Counted from the first letter of the stretch, positions 28,119-37,138 are shown. The stretch: 64,000 nt of DNA from an uncultured Eubacteriales bacterium (GCA_900542935.1 UQPN01000008.1:12655-76654); one strand, 5' to 3'. Translations and numbers: made by a program. Notes: generated from the letters alone by a model not told the origin.

Positions 28119-29063
28119 ATGAACAAAATTATTTTCGATACGGATATCGGCGGAGATTGCGACGACGCGGGCGCGCTTGCGATTCTGCATGAAGCGCAGA
28201 ATGCGGGAAAGGCGGAATTGCTTGCCGTTACGCTGAGCAGTTCCAGCCCGTACGCCGCTGGCTGCGCGGACGCGATTAACCGCTATTACGGCCATATCGT
28301 GCCGATCGGGCAGACGGAAACGAAAGCGCCCGGAGAGGACGAAAACTTCTACGAAGATTCTTACGGAAAGGCGATTTCCGAGGCTTTCGAAAACGGGTAT
28401 CCGAAAGAAGAAAAGCCGCAAAGCGCCGTGAGATTGTTGCGCAGGCTGCTTGCGGAAAATACGGGCGAAAAAATTACGATTGTCGCGGTGGGAAATTTCG
28501 AAAACCTTGCGGCGCTTCTTACAAGCGGCGCCGACGATATTTCTCCGCTGACGGGCAAAGAACTTATGCTTGCGCAGGCGAAACGCGTTGTGGCGATGGC
28601 ATGCTTCTTCCCTTCGGAAAGCGTACCCGAAGTGTGGTTCGGCGACTGGAAAATGGAAGCGGAATTCAACGTTGCCGTAGATATTCCGTCTGCCCGCACA
28701 ACGTTGGAAGAATGCCCCGTACCCGTGTATTTTTCGCATTATCTTACCGGAATGAGCGTGCTTACGGGCGCTCGGTTGATGAAAAAGGACGAAAAAAACC
28801 CCGCGGGGCGGAGCTACTACGTACATTCGAAAGGAAATCGTTCTTCGTGGGATCCCGCTGCGGCGTTTTTTGCCGTATACGGTTGCGGCAAGGCGTTTGA
28901 AATCAAGCGCCGCGGCAAAGTTACGATCAACGAAAAAGGCGTTTCTTTGTTTAAAGAAGACGCCTCGGGAAGCCATTATTTAATCGATTATATCGGCGAA
29001 TCTTTGGCGGAAACCGCCTTGGACGAAGCGATGTGCGGAGAATATTCCGACGACGAAAACTAA
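28119..29063 (+). CDS. Inosine-uridine nucleoside hydrolase family protein
   Basis: A 314-residue IUNH-family enzyme. FDTDIGGDCDDAGAL at residues 5-20 is the Ca2+-binding DTDxGxDxDD motif, and FNVAVDIPSA near 185 replaces the usual N-x-x-x-D substrate segment. The His of the C-terminal active site is less clear. Such enzymes release base from ribosides; relatives inside saccharide operons are uncharacterised and may act on other N- or O-glycosides. It ends the operon and its stop codon overlaps that of the convergent AraC gene. A second, different IUNH gene ends up beside the other ABC operon at 48 kb. Confidence 0.85.
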   Translation: MNKIIFDTDIGGDCDDAGALAILHEAQNAGKAELLAVTLSSSSPYAAGCADAINRYYGHIVPIGQTETKAPGEDENFYEDSYGKAISEAFENGYPKEEKPQSAVRLLRRLLAENTGEKITIVAVGNFENLAALLTSGADDISPLTGKELMLAQAKRVVAMACFFPSESVPEVWFGDWKMEAEFNVAVDIPSARTTLEECPVPVYFSHYLTGMSVLTGARLMKKDEKNPAGRSYYVHSKGNRSSWDPAAAFFAVYGCGKAFEIKRRGKVTINEKGVSLFKEDASGSHYLIDYIGESLAETALDEAMCGEYSDDEN

Positions 29064-29968
29064 TCGTCGTCGTGCAGAGTAAAAAAGTTCTTATCGGTTT
29101 CTTTGTTGAATTGTTTAATCGTGCGGTAGCGCGAACGGAATTTGGTGGGAGAGCAGTCGCATTTTTTCTGAAACGTTTTGCAAAACTGCGTGGTGGAAGA
29201 AAATCCCGCCATTTCCGCAATTTCGTAAACGCGCAGATTCGGGTTCTGCAATAAAAGCTCGGCGGCGCGTTGCAGGCGTAAATTCTGAAGATAGCGATAG
29301 GGCGGCTGTTTCATTACCGATTCGAACAAAGTGGAAAAATAAGAACGCGATACGTACAATTCGTCGCAAAGCGAGGAAATCGTAATCGGTCTGCTTAAAT
29401 TCAGCTGCATGTATTTGATGGAACGATCGATGATAGAGGAGAAAAACGCCTGATTTTTGGAATTTGACACGTTGAATTTAGCGGCGAGGTTTCCAAGCAG
29501 CGAAAAACACGAAGCCATGGCTCGGAAAGAAAACGCCGGAGAATTTTCGTCGGCGGCGTCGCGCGCATAGGAAAGCAGTTCTGTTAAAGGCTGAATGTCT
29601 TTATCCGAATAATCGAAAACGGTAACGCCTTTCAAGCCGCATTGTTCAAACAAAACGCTGCAGTCCGTTCCCGAAAACGCCACCCAGCAATATTTCCATT
29701 GCGTATCTTTTTCGGCGCCGTAATCCACAAGGTCCTGCGGCGAAATCACAAACGCTTTGCCTTTCGACAGCGAATATTTTTTGGAATTGCTGCAAAAAAA
29801 TCCGTTGCCTTCCAGCACGAAATGCACAATGTAATTTTCACGATGAATCGGCGTATCGAGAAACGGTCTTTCGTTGTTTTCTTCGCCGAATTCCACCAGA
29901 TTTATCCCTTTGTAGGTGGGCTGGTAGTTGATGTAAGTGAGCATATACGGATTGCGGATGATGTACAC
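29060..29968 (-). CDS. AraC-family regulator of the glycan operon
   Basis: A 302-residue AraC/XylS regulator. Residues 1-150 form a cupin sensor (HFVLEGNGFFCSNSKKYSLSKGKAFVISP), and residues 195-295 carry two HTH motifs (ITISSLCDELYVSRSYFSTLFE, RVYEIAEMAGFSSTTQFCKTFQKK). The start is GTG 29968, which has AAGGGAG upstream; the ATG further out lies inside the promoter -10 region. It converges on the nucleoside hydrolase, with overlapping stops, and is divergent to the large surface-protein gene, either of which it may control. Confidence 0.9.
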   Translation of the reverse strand: MYIIRNPYMLTYINYQPTYKGINLVEFGEENNERPFLDTPIHRENYIVHFVLEGNGFFCSNSKKYSLSKGKAFVISPQDLVDYGAEKDTQWKYCWVAFSGTDCSVLFEQCGLKGVTVFDYSDKDIQPLTELLSYARDAADENSPAFSFRAMASCFSLLGNLAAKFNVSNSKNQAFFSSIIDRSIKYMQLNLSRPITISSLCDELYVSRSYFSTLFESVMKQPPYRYLQNLRLQRAAELLLQNPNLRVYEIAEMAGFSSTTQFCKTFQKKCDCSPTKFRSRYRTIKQFNKETDKNFFTLHDDD

Positions 29969-30003
29969 GGCTGAATTCGCTCCCTTGAAATTTCGATGTA
30001 AAT

Positions 30004-30032
30004 ATTGTAACATAAAAAGAACAAAAAAGCAA
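30004..30032 (-). promoter_or_regulatory. Promoter of the first AraC gene
   Basis: TTGCTT, 17 nt, TACAAT on the minus strand, about 36 nt before the GTG start. Confidence 0.65.
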
Positions 30033-30100
30033 TAAAAAATTCAAAAATTTTATTGCGCGTTTTTAAAAAATGTAAATAAACGGAAGATATCTCGTTAAAA

Positions 30101-30125
30101 GCCGTATAAATATCTGATATACGGC
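30101..30125 (+). promoter_or_regulatory. Inverted repeat before the surface-protein gene
   Basis: GCCGTATA and TATACGGC, perfect 8-bp arms 9 nt apart, lie about 40 bp before the start codon at 30164. They could be an operator for the divergent AraC protein or a leader hairpin. I see no clean -35/-10 pair for this gene. Confidence 0.45.
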
Positions 30126-30163
30126 AGCGCAGGGGGAGATGTCTTTCCGCAAGGAGGAAATTT

Positions 30164-33100
30164 ATGGCAAACAAAAAGACAACAAAACGCACGGCTGCAA
30201 TCTTTGCCGTGATCGGCGCGCTGTCGCTTACGGGCGGCGTGCTTGCGCAAAACCGTGAGGGCGCGCATGCGGAGGGGCGGAAACTTTTGTATTCCGCGGA
30301 TTTCGAAAATCTGAATACTTCCGCCACGGCAGGCGAAATTTACGACGCAACGCATTTCGCCGGCGCAAACCGTTCGATCGAAGAAACTTCGGCTGCCTAC
30401 ATCGAAGCGCCGTATTCGTTTTACGATAACGGCTGTCAGATCGGGACGCTTTATCTTGATTCGGGCAGAGGGGTAAGCTCGACGGATACGGATAAAACGT
30501 ATACGATTACAATGAAAATTCAGCCGTACGGGCTGGTAAGCAATACTACGCTGGGAATTACGGGCGAAAACAATGCGGCATACAATTCGGTGGTTATTCT
30601 CAATGCGGACGGTACGTCGTCCGCCGCAAACTACGGCAGCGAGAAATATGTCAACCTTGTTTCCGCCACGAAAGACGACGCCGGATGGTGGACGGCGGAA
30701 TTTACGGCGCAGGGCACGGGCAGCTACATATTTTTCAACTTTTTTATGAATACCACCGATTATGCTACGGCAAACGCCGAGAAAAACACAGGTTTACGTC
30801 TGATGAATTTTACGGCGAAGTGTGGCGATGCCGTCGTATACGATTTTGACGCGCCCGCCGGTCTGAGCGGCGAAGCCGCGATTTTCGGCGCAAGCGGTTT
30901 TGCAGGTATCGCAAATGCGAAAACAACGGCGTCGGGCGTCACGGGGAAATCGTTGAAAACCGTATACGACTTTTTCGGCACTGCCGAAGGCGGCTGGCAG
31001 AGAGAGCCTTTGTACATAAACGAAAACGAACTGAACGTGAATATGGAAGCGGGCAAAAAATACGTTGCGCAATACGACGTGCGCCTGTTCGGCAGAGTAA
31101 ATCAGGCGATCTGCATTTTCCGGCAGGGCTCGAACGATACCGATTCGCAGGTGATTTTAAAATCCGACGGCTCGTATCAGACGGTGGAATATAAAGATAC
31201 GAAAATGTTCGATAACGTTTCCGTTGCTTGTGAGGGCGGCGTATTTCACGTACGCGTTACGCTGAACGGACTCGGCGGGTTGTTCAAGCTGGAAACGCTG
31301 ATGAATTCTTCCGACGCCGACGGTGCGAACGCCGCGAAAGATACGGGGCTGTATTTCGATAATTTTGCGATTTACGACGTAACGGACGGCGATACCGATC
31401 CCGTAGAACCTGCGGACCCCGCAACGTTCGAATATACGAAGCTTTTCGGGCAGACGTTCAACGCGGTGGATTCTTCCGTTTCCGGAAGCGACGCGATGTT
31501 CCACGCTTCGAAATTCGCGGGGCTTTCTTCCGGTACGCTGACGATCGACGAGCAGGGCATCGACGGCACGAAATCGCTGAAAGGCGTTTATGCGTTTTAC
31601 GATGACGGCGGCTGGCAGAAAGATAATTTATACCTCGATGCCGGCGCGACGGGCGGAACGGCGGAGGATAAACTTTACCGCATTTCGTTTGATTTAAAAC
31701 CGTTCGGCGAATGGGATATGGTGTACGTCGGATTCCAGACTCCTGCGGGAAAAATCGATTACCTCCGGCTGAACGCAGACGGAACTTTCGCGAAAGAGGG
31801 CGACGCGAATATTATCGTGAAACATACGGTTACCTACGCCGACGGCGTTTTCCGGGTGGACGCGTACATGAACGGCACGGGCGGATACATTTTTAATTTC
31901 TTCAATCTGCATTCCGGCAATCCCGCTACGGCGAACGCGGAGAAGAATACGGGCGTGCTGCTGGATAATTACGTATTCGCGCAGAAAAAAGAACCGGAAG
32001 CGCCTTCTTTGAATAAAAAGGCGGCAACCTACAACGCGGCGGCGGAAAAAGATTTTTCCACATACACGAATCTTGGTAGCATAGCGGAAGTGAAATTCGG
32101 AGAAACGGTGCTTGAAACAACGCAATATACGTTTGCGGACGGCGTGCTTACCATAAAAGAAAGCGTGATGAAAGCGCTGCCTGAGGGAACGCACGCGCTT
32201 ACCGTTACCGATGAGAAAAATACCGTTGTTGCGGCGGAAATCAACGTGATCAACGTGAAAACGGGCGCCGATTACGTTGCGGACTTTGCCGATATGCCGG
32301 AACTGACGGGCGATCAGGATTCGAAAGATATGTTCTTCCGCAACAGCTTTATGGATCCCGGCGTACAGCGCGTATTCACCGAAGATTTCGACGGCAACAG
32401 AACGATTAAATTCGTATCTACTTCCGTAGATTCCGACGATTTCACTTCGATGTTCCAGACGAACCCTCAGGGCGGGCGTCTGAACATGATGACGAAAGAC
32501 AAATGGCATACGATTACCGCCGATTTCAAACCGGTGAACGCTTCGTTGTTACGTCTGCGTTGCCATATTTTCGATTCCGGAAAAGATACCGACTGGTGGT
32601 CGATGGAACTTGATCTGGCGGCGAAGAAACGCACGGACGACAACGCGCAGTCGAAATACGTGAACTTCGCGGTGGAAGAACAGGAAAACGGCTGGTACAG
32701 AGTATCGGTATCGTTCTTCTTCACGGGCGAAGAGTATTCGGACGCGGCGAGCGCGTATGTGATTTATTCTTCCGCCAAAGAAAATGCAGACGCCGTATGG
32801 TATATGGATAATTTCGAAGCGGATTCCGAATTGATTCCGTATTTTGTGGACGAAAACGAAGCGGGCTTTGATACGGCTACGAAAAAGGAAGCGTATCGCC
32901 TTGTGCAGCTTTACGATTTCACGGTAACCAAAGTTACGGCGGGCGACAAACAACTTGCGGAAAATACCGATTACACGGTAACCGCAACCCCCGTAGGTAC
33001 TTATCGTCTGGCGATTACCAAAGCATTCTGCGAACAGTATTCCGCAGGCGATACGGTAGCTGTTTCGGTTCTGACGTCGAAAGGCAACACGCTGAATTTC

Positions 33101-34021
33101 AATCTGAATATCTTTGACAGCACGCCGTCGCTGCCTGCGGAAACGCTGACGTACGATAAGGCGCCGAAAAAGGATTTGTCTTTCGATATTTCGCTCGGCG
33201 GCTATGCGCTGGTTGCGATGAAAGAAGGCGAAACGGCGATTTCGGACGGCGTTTATTATATGGACGGCGACAAACTTGTGCTGAAACAGACGTATCTTAA
33301 GACGTTGACGAACGGCGCGCATGTGTTCACGATTGAAACCGCTTCGGGCGCGACGGGAACGTTTACGGTGGAAATTTCCGATTCGACGCCCGTCATTGCA
33401 GCGGTAACGCAGTATAAAAAGAACAGCGGCGCGCTGGAAATTGCGGTGGAAACGTACGGCAAAGAAATTGTTTCGGTGAAGTTGAATAACCGCGTATTGC
33501 AAAGCGGCGAATATACGTATGCAAACGGCAAACTGACGATCGCCGAATCGGTGATGAACTCTCTGGTTGCCGGAGAATATACGCTGGAAGCGGAAACGGT
33601 AGCAAGCGCTGCGGGGAAAATCGTTGTCTCCGACGAACCGCCCGTATTTGCGGACGGCGAAGCGAATGCCGTGAAAGGCAGCGATTTCGTGCTGACGGTG
33701 GACGTGAAAAATAAGACGGTGATTTCCGTATCGGTGGACGGTTTACCGCTCGGCGAGGGCGATTATACCTACGAAAACGGTACGCTTACAATAAAAGCCG
33801 CCGTTCTCGAAGAGATTGCGGCGGGCGAAAAGGAAGTGGAAATCGTAACCGAAGGCGGAAAGGCCGTGAGAACGTTCACGCTTACGGAAGCGCCGAAACA
33901 GGAAGAAAAGAAGAAAGGCTGCGGCGGTTCTGTGGCGGCGGCGGGCGCAGCCGCGTTGTCGGCGGCGATTGCCGTGGCGTTTGCGGCAGGCAAAAAGAAA
34001 CGCGACGAATCGGAAGATTAA
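30164..34021 (+). CDS. Large surface carbohydrate-binding protein with GCGG-TM tail
   Basis: A 1,285-residue exported protein with no catalytic domain I can see. A signal peptide (residues 10-32) is followed by three related jelly-roll modules at roughly 38-225, 228-415 and 420-605, each ending in a NAEKNTG-like and DNF motif, and a fourth at 700-885. Short beta modules resembling CBM_X2 (pattern Y-x-F/Y-A-D/N-G-x-L-T-I-K/A-E) occur near 614-695, 892-985, 987-1075, 1076-1155 and 1160-1240. The C-terminus is KKKGCGG, a 22-residue hydrophobic helix and KKKRDESED, which looks like a cell-envelope anchor. It probably tethers polysaccharide at the cell surface for the neighbouring enzymes. Confidence 0.75.
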   Translation: MANKKTTKRTAAIFAVIGALSLTGGVLAQNREGAHAEGRKLLYSADFENLNTSATAGEIYDATHFAGANRSIEETSAAYIEAPYSFYDNGCQIGTLYLDSGRGVSSTDTDKTYTITMKIQPYGLVSNTTLGITGENNAAYNSVVILNADGTSSAANYGSEKYVNLVSATKDDAGWWTAEFTAQGTGSYIFFNFFMNTTDYATANAEKNTGLRLMNFTAKCGDAVVYDFDAPAGLSGEAAIFGASGFAGIANAKTTASGVTGKSLKTVYDFFGTAEGGWQREPLYINENELNVNMEAGKKYVAQYDVRLFGRVNQAICIFRQGSNDTDSQVILKSDGSYQTVEYKDTKMFDNVSVACEGGVFHVRVTLNGLGGLFKLETLMNSSDADGANAAKDTGLYFDNFAIYDVTDGDTDPVEPADPATFEYTKLFGQTFNAVDSSVSGSDAMFHASKFAGLSSGTLTIDEQGIDGTKSLKGVYAFYDDGGWQKDNLYLDAGATGGTAEDKLYRISFDLKPFGEWDMVYVGFQTPAGKIDYLRLNADGTFAKEGDANIIVKHTVTYADGVFRVDAYMNGTGGYIFNFFNLHSGNPATANAEKNTGVLLDNYVFAQKKEPEAPSLNKKAATYNAAAEKDFSTYTNLGSIAEVKFGETVLETTQYTFADGVLTIKESVMKALPEGTHALTVTDEKNTVVAAEINVINVKTGADYVADFADMPELTGDQDSKDMFFRNSFMDPGVQRVFTEDFDGNRTIKFVSTSVDSDDFTSMFQTNPQGGRLNMMTKDKWHTITADFKPVNASLLRLRCHIFDSGKDTDWWSMELDLAAKKRTDDNAQSKYVNFAVEEQENGWYRVSVSFFFTGEEYSDAASAYVIYSSAKENADAVWYMDNFEADSELIPYFVDENEAGFDTATKKEAYRLVQLYDFTVTKVTAGDKQLAENTDYTVTATPVGTYRLAITKAFCEQYSAGDTVAVSVLTSKGNTLNFNLNIFDSTPSLPAETLTYDKAPKKDLSFDISLGGYALVAMKEGETAISDGVYYMDGDKLVLKQTYLKTLTNGAHVFTIETASGATGTFTVEISDSTPVIAAVTQYKKNSGALEIAVETYGKEIVSVKLNNRVLQSGEYTYANGKLTIAESVMNSLVAGEYTLEAETVASAAGKIVVSDEPPVFADGEANAVKGSDFVLTVDVKNKTVISVSVDGLPLGEGDYTYENGTLTIKAAVLEEIAAGEKEVEIVTEGGKAVRTFTLTEAPKQEEKKKGCGGSVAAAGAAALSAAIAVAFAAGKKKRDESED

Positions 34022-34049
34022 TCTGAATATTTCGTTGCGGAAAAATAAA

Positions 34050-34077
34050 ATATTCCGCGGATAAAACCGCGGAATAT
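34050..34077 (-). terminator. Terminator of the second AraC gene
   Basis: A perfect 11-bp stem (ATATTCCGCGG, 6-nt loop). The T-rich side (TTTATTTTT) is downstream on the minus strand, so it mainly serves the AraC gene; on the plus strand the flank is A-rich. Confidence 0.75.
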
Positions 34078-34087
34078 CGAAAAAAAA

Positions 34088-34936
34088 TTAAACAGGGCGT
34101 GTTCTCTTTATGTATTCTTTTGGGGACGCGCCCTCGTATTTTTTGAAGATTTTACAGAAATGCGATTGATCGTAAAAACCCAGTTCTTCGGCGACGCGGC
34201 GCACGGAAAGGGCGTTTTCGGATAAATACCGCTTGCTCTTTTCTATTTTCATTGCGGTGCGCAGCTCGGAAAACGTTTTTTTGTATTCCGCTTTGAAAAA
34301 TCGCTGTAAGGTGGAAAGACTTACGGAAACGTGCGCTGCGGCTTCGGATTCGTTCATCAGTAAAAAATCGTCGCCCGAAATCATTCGTTCTATCCGTTCG
34401 CGGAGCGTTTCGCCGGACGACGAACCGCTAAGCACGTCGAATATGCGGTAAAGAACGGATTTCACTCTGAAAGCGCCGCCGTAAGAAAAATTCGCTTCCG
34501 CGAGGTTTTTGAACAACAATTTCAAATCGCTTGTCGCATTGTTTGCGATGACGGATACGCTTTTATCTTCCAAAAATACGGCTTTGTCGGTTGCTTCGAA
34601 ATCGGCGCATTGAAAATTAATCAGAGTGTCCCGCGTTTCCGCATACGTCTGCCCGGAAGAGCCATGTCCCGAAAAATCCGCGTCGGTTAAGGAACGGAAC
34701 GACGCTTTATAGCAGCTGCCTTTCGGCAGATACACCACGTCGCCCGCTGAGGCGATAAGTTTTTTTCCGTTTAAAAACGTGTACTCGATTTCGCCCGATT
34801 CAATCAGGCAAAAACCGAAATTCGGGCGCGGCACGCCGAGAAAAGAGTAATAGGCGTTGTGTCGCCAGCGTTGCGCCGCGGCGTAAACGCAGGTAAGGTT
34901 TATATCGTAATCTCTGTAACGTTTAAAAGGAAACAT
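34088..34936 (-). CDS. AraC-family regulator, apparently leaderless
   Basis: A 282-residue AraC-type regulator with an N-terminal sensor (FGFCLIESGEIEYTF, GDVVYLPKGSCYKASF) and a C-terminal pair of HTH motifs (ESEAAAHVSVSLSTLQRFFKAEYKK, SVRRVAEELGFYDQSHFCKIFKKYEGASPKEY). Its promoter is a perfect consensus whose -10 box ends only 9 nt before the ATG, so the mRNA would have a leader of about three bases. No ribosome binding site is visible. It is divergent from the GH30 gene, its likely target. Confidence 0.85.
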   Translation of the reverse strand: MFPFKRYRDYDINLTCVYAAAQRWRHNAYYSFLGVPRPNFGFCLIESGEIEYTFLNGKKLIASAGDVVYLPKGSCYKASFRSLTDADFSGHGSSGQTYAETRDTLINFQCADFEATDKAVFLEDKSVSVIANNATSDLKLLFKNLAEANFSYGGAFRVKSVLYRIFDVLSGSSSGETLRERIERMISGDDFLLMNESEAAAHVSVSLSTLQRFFKAEYKKTFSELRTAMKIEKSKRYLSENALSVRRVAEELGFYDQSHFCKIFKKYEGASPKEYIKRTRPV

Positions 34937-34945
34937 GATATAAAA

Positions 34946-34974
34946 ATTATACCCGTAAATGCTTGAAATGTCAA
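34946..34974 (-). promoter_or_regulatory. Perfect consensus promoter of the second AraC gene
   Basis: TTGACA, 17 nt, TATAAT on the minus strand. With a start point 7 nt past the -10 box, transcription begins near 34939, three bases before the ATG. Confidence 0.85.
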
Positions 34975-35015
34975 TAAAATTGACGTAAAAATACAAATTT
35001 GTGATAGATTTATCG

Positions 35016-35044
35016 TTGCGCCGAGTCTGCCGCGGGTGTACAAT
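35016..35044 (+). promoter_or_regulatory. Promoter of the GH30 gene
   Basis: TTGCGC, 17 nt, TACAAT. The weak -35 box would suit activation by the divergent AraC regulator. Confidence 0.65.
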
Positions 35045-35073
35045 GAAAGCGTAAAATTACTTTCGGAGGTAAG

Positions 35074-36411
35074 ATGTTGAAAATACGGGCGGTTACGACG
35101 GATAAATACGGATTTAAACGCGAAATCGGCGCAACGGAAATCTTTGAAGATATATACGGGGCGCAGCACGTGGAGGCGAGCGATAAGCCTGTTACGGAAA
35201 GTTTTCTCGGGTTCGGTATAGCGCTTACGGGAAGTTCGTGCAGTCTATTGCAGAAAATGGATGCCGCCGCAAGGGCGGAAGTGCTTTCAAAGGCGTTCGG
35301 AGAGGAGGGGCTGAATTTGTCGCTTGCGCGTATTTCCGTCGGCTCAAGCGATTATTCGCCCGAATTGTACTGCTGCGAGGACGCCGAAGGTAATTTTACG
35401 ATCGATAAGGATAAAGAATACGTTTTGCCCGTGCTGCGCGAAGCATTGAAAACGAACGAAAATCTGAAATTTTTCTGCGCGCCGTGGTCGCCGCCCGGAA
35501 GAATGAAAACGGGCGGTTCGATGTGCGGCGGATTTATGCGCGAAGGTTTTCTGGAAGAGTATGCGGCATATTATTGCGATTTTCTTGCCGCTTATCGTCG
35601 CGAAGGAATCGATATTTTTGCATTGACGGCGCAAAACGAGCCGGAAACGGATCAGACCGGGAAAATGCCCGCGTGTTTGTTTTCGCCGGAGCTGGAAGCG
35701 AAATTTATTTTTCTCATGCGCAAAAATCTGCGGGAACGGGGATTGAATCCGGAAATATGGCTGTGCGATCATAATTTCATTTATGTAAAGCGCGTGCTCT
35801 GGCAACTGAAAGAATATCCGGAACTGTTGTCCGCCGTAAACGGAGCCGCGTTTCATTATTATGCCGGAGGAGCGGAACAGACGGAAGCGATACGGGCGGA
35901 TTATCCGCAGCTGGGGCTGCATTTTACGGAAGGCGGTCCGGGACTGCACAATAATTACGCCGCCGATTATTGTAAATGGGGCGCTACCGTCTGCCGCGCG
36001 CTGAATCACGGCTTCAGAAGTTTCACGGGGTGGAATCTTCTTCTCGACGAATCGGGGGCGCCGAACATCGGTCCGTATTTCTGCGGCGGTTTAATCACCG
36101 TCGATTCGGTAACGGGCGAACTTTCTTACAGCGGACAATATCGCGCTTTTTCGCATTTCTCACCGGTTGTTACTCGCGGAGCAAGCGTTTATCCGTGCAA
36201 AGTATACGATTCCGCGGTAACCGGAACGGCTTCTTATCAGGCTGCGCCGATTGCGTGCGACGCAACGGCTGTAAAAGATAAAAACGGCGTATTCAGCCTG
36301 TTTTTTGTGAATCCCGCGCAGGAAAAGAAGCAAATTATGCTAAAACACGGTAAAAAAACCGTTTATTTCGAAGCTTTGCCCGATTCTCTTACCACCTTGC
36401 AGATAGAATAG
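35074..36411 (+). CDS. GH30 family glycosidase (cytoplasmic)
   Basis: A 445-residue GH30 enzyme related to glucosylceramidases and beta-xylosidases/fucosidases. FGIALTGSSC and ARISVGSSDYS open the barrel, APWSPPGRMKT is the family PPWMK-like stretch, TAQNEPE near residue 190 carries the acid/base Glu, and LHFTEGGPG near 285 the nucleophile Glu. The C-terminal sandwich is short. There is no signal peptide, so it works on imported oligosaccharides. CGGAGG lies before the start. GH30 subfamily and substrate cannot be told from sequence alone. Confidence 0.88.
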   Translation: MLKIRAVTTDKYGFKREIGATEIFEDIYGAQHVEASDKPVTESFLGFGIALTGSSCSLLQKMDAAARAEVLSKAFGEEGLNLSLARISVGSSDYSPELYCCEDAEGNFTIDKDKEYVLPVLREALKTNENLKFFCAPWSPPGRMKTGGSMCGGFMREGFLEEYAAYYCDFLAAYRREGIDIFALTAQNEPETDQTGKMPACLFSPELEAKFIFLMRKNLRERGLNPEIWLCDHNFIYVKRVLWQLKEYPELLSAVNGAAFHYYAGGAEQTEAIRADYPQLGLHFTEGGPGLHNNYAADYCKWGATVCRALNHGFRSFTGWNLLLDESGAPNIGPYFCGGLITVDSVTGELSYSGQYRAFSHFSPVVTRGASVYPCKVYDSAVTGTASYQAAPIACDATAVKDKNGVFSLFFVNPAQEKKQIMLKHGKKTVYFEALPDSLTTLQIE

Positions 36412-36435
36412 GTGCCTACGCCCTTGAAATAAAAT

Positions 36436-36616
36436 TATTATGTGTGTCAGACATAATACAGTATAAAATTATATAAATCGTCTGAAATTATATAAAATAT
36501 AAGTTTTTTATTACTCTATCAGGTATAATTATAATGTCTGACAGAGTAGTCCGGCGAAATAAAAACATGCCTCCGATTGCCGTATCGCAGGCAAAGGAGT
36601 TTGTATCGACGGCATA
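36436..36616 (+). other. Intergenic region with inverted repeats, possible structured RNA
   Basis: The gap between GH30 and rnpB has no gene. It contains TATTATGT/ACATAATA arms (36436-36458), a partner of that repeat at 36527-36541 (TGTCTGACA), and a nested fold at 36566-36616: ATGCC pairs with GGCAT, CTCC with GGAG, TTGCC with GGCAA. TATAAT-like boxes precede the fold. I cannot match it to a known RNA family. Confidence 0.3.
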
Positions 36617-36729
36617 GAAGTGTTTTATTAAAGCGGAAAAAACATGGCGTTTTTGAGGCGGAAAGCAACGTGCGATTATAGCGATAAGAAAAACTTCCGC
36701 GGAAAGTTTAAAAAAACGCTTGAAAAAAC

Positions 36730-36758
36730 GCGACAAAATAAAAAAAACGTGCTATAAT
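36730..36758 (+). promoter_or_regulatory. Promoter of rnpB
   Basis: GCGACA, 17 nt, TATAAT with TG at the extended -10 position, placed 8-10 nt before the first paired base of the RNA. Confidence 0.8.
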
Positions 36759-36766
36759 GTTTTTCG

Positions 36767-37125
36767 GAAAACAAGATCGCTTTACGGTCGCGGGGCGCGA
36801 AAGCGCCGTGAGGAAAGTCCGGGCAGCACAGGACAGGGCGCCTGATAACGTCAGGTGAAGGCGACTTCAAGGAAAGTGCAACAGAAATATACCGCGGAAG
36901 CGATTCTCGTTTCCGTAAGGGTGGAAAGGCGAGGTAAGAGCTCACCGGCGCTGCGGTAACGCGGCGCGCCATGTAAACCCCGCCCGCTGCAAGATTGGGC
37001 GTTCGTCGCACAGGGTTGTCCGCCCGACGATCGCCGTGAATATCGCTGGAGCTTGCCGGCGACGGCAAGCGTAGATAAATGACCGTACACGACAGAACCC
37101 GGCTTACAGACGGTCTTGTTTTCTT
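36767..37125 (+). ncRNA. rnpB: RNase P RNA
   Basis: The catalytic RNA that trims tRNA 5' ends. The conserved cores are plain: GAGGAAAGTCCGGGC near 36810, ACAGAAATATACCGC, GGTAAGAGCTCACCGG and AGATAAATGACCGT followed by ACAGAACCCGGCTTAC near 37095. The first stem pairs AACAAGATCG at 36770 with CGGTCTTGTT at 37111. The ends are inferred from this stem and the T-run at 37121-37130. It looks like the common (class A-type) bacterial layout rather than the Bacillus type, but this was not folded by computation. Confidence 0.95.
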
Positions 37126-37138
37126 TTTTTGCATAAAA

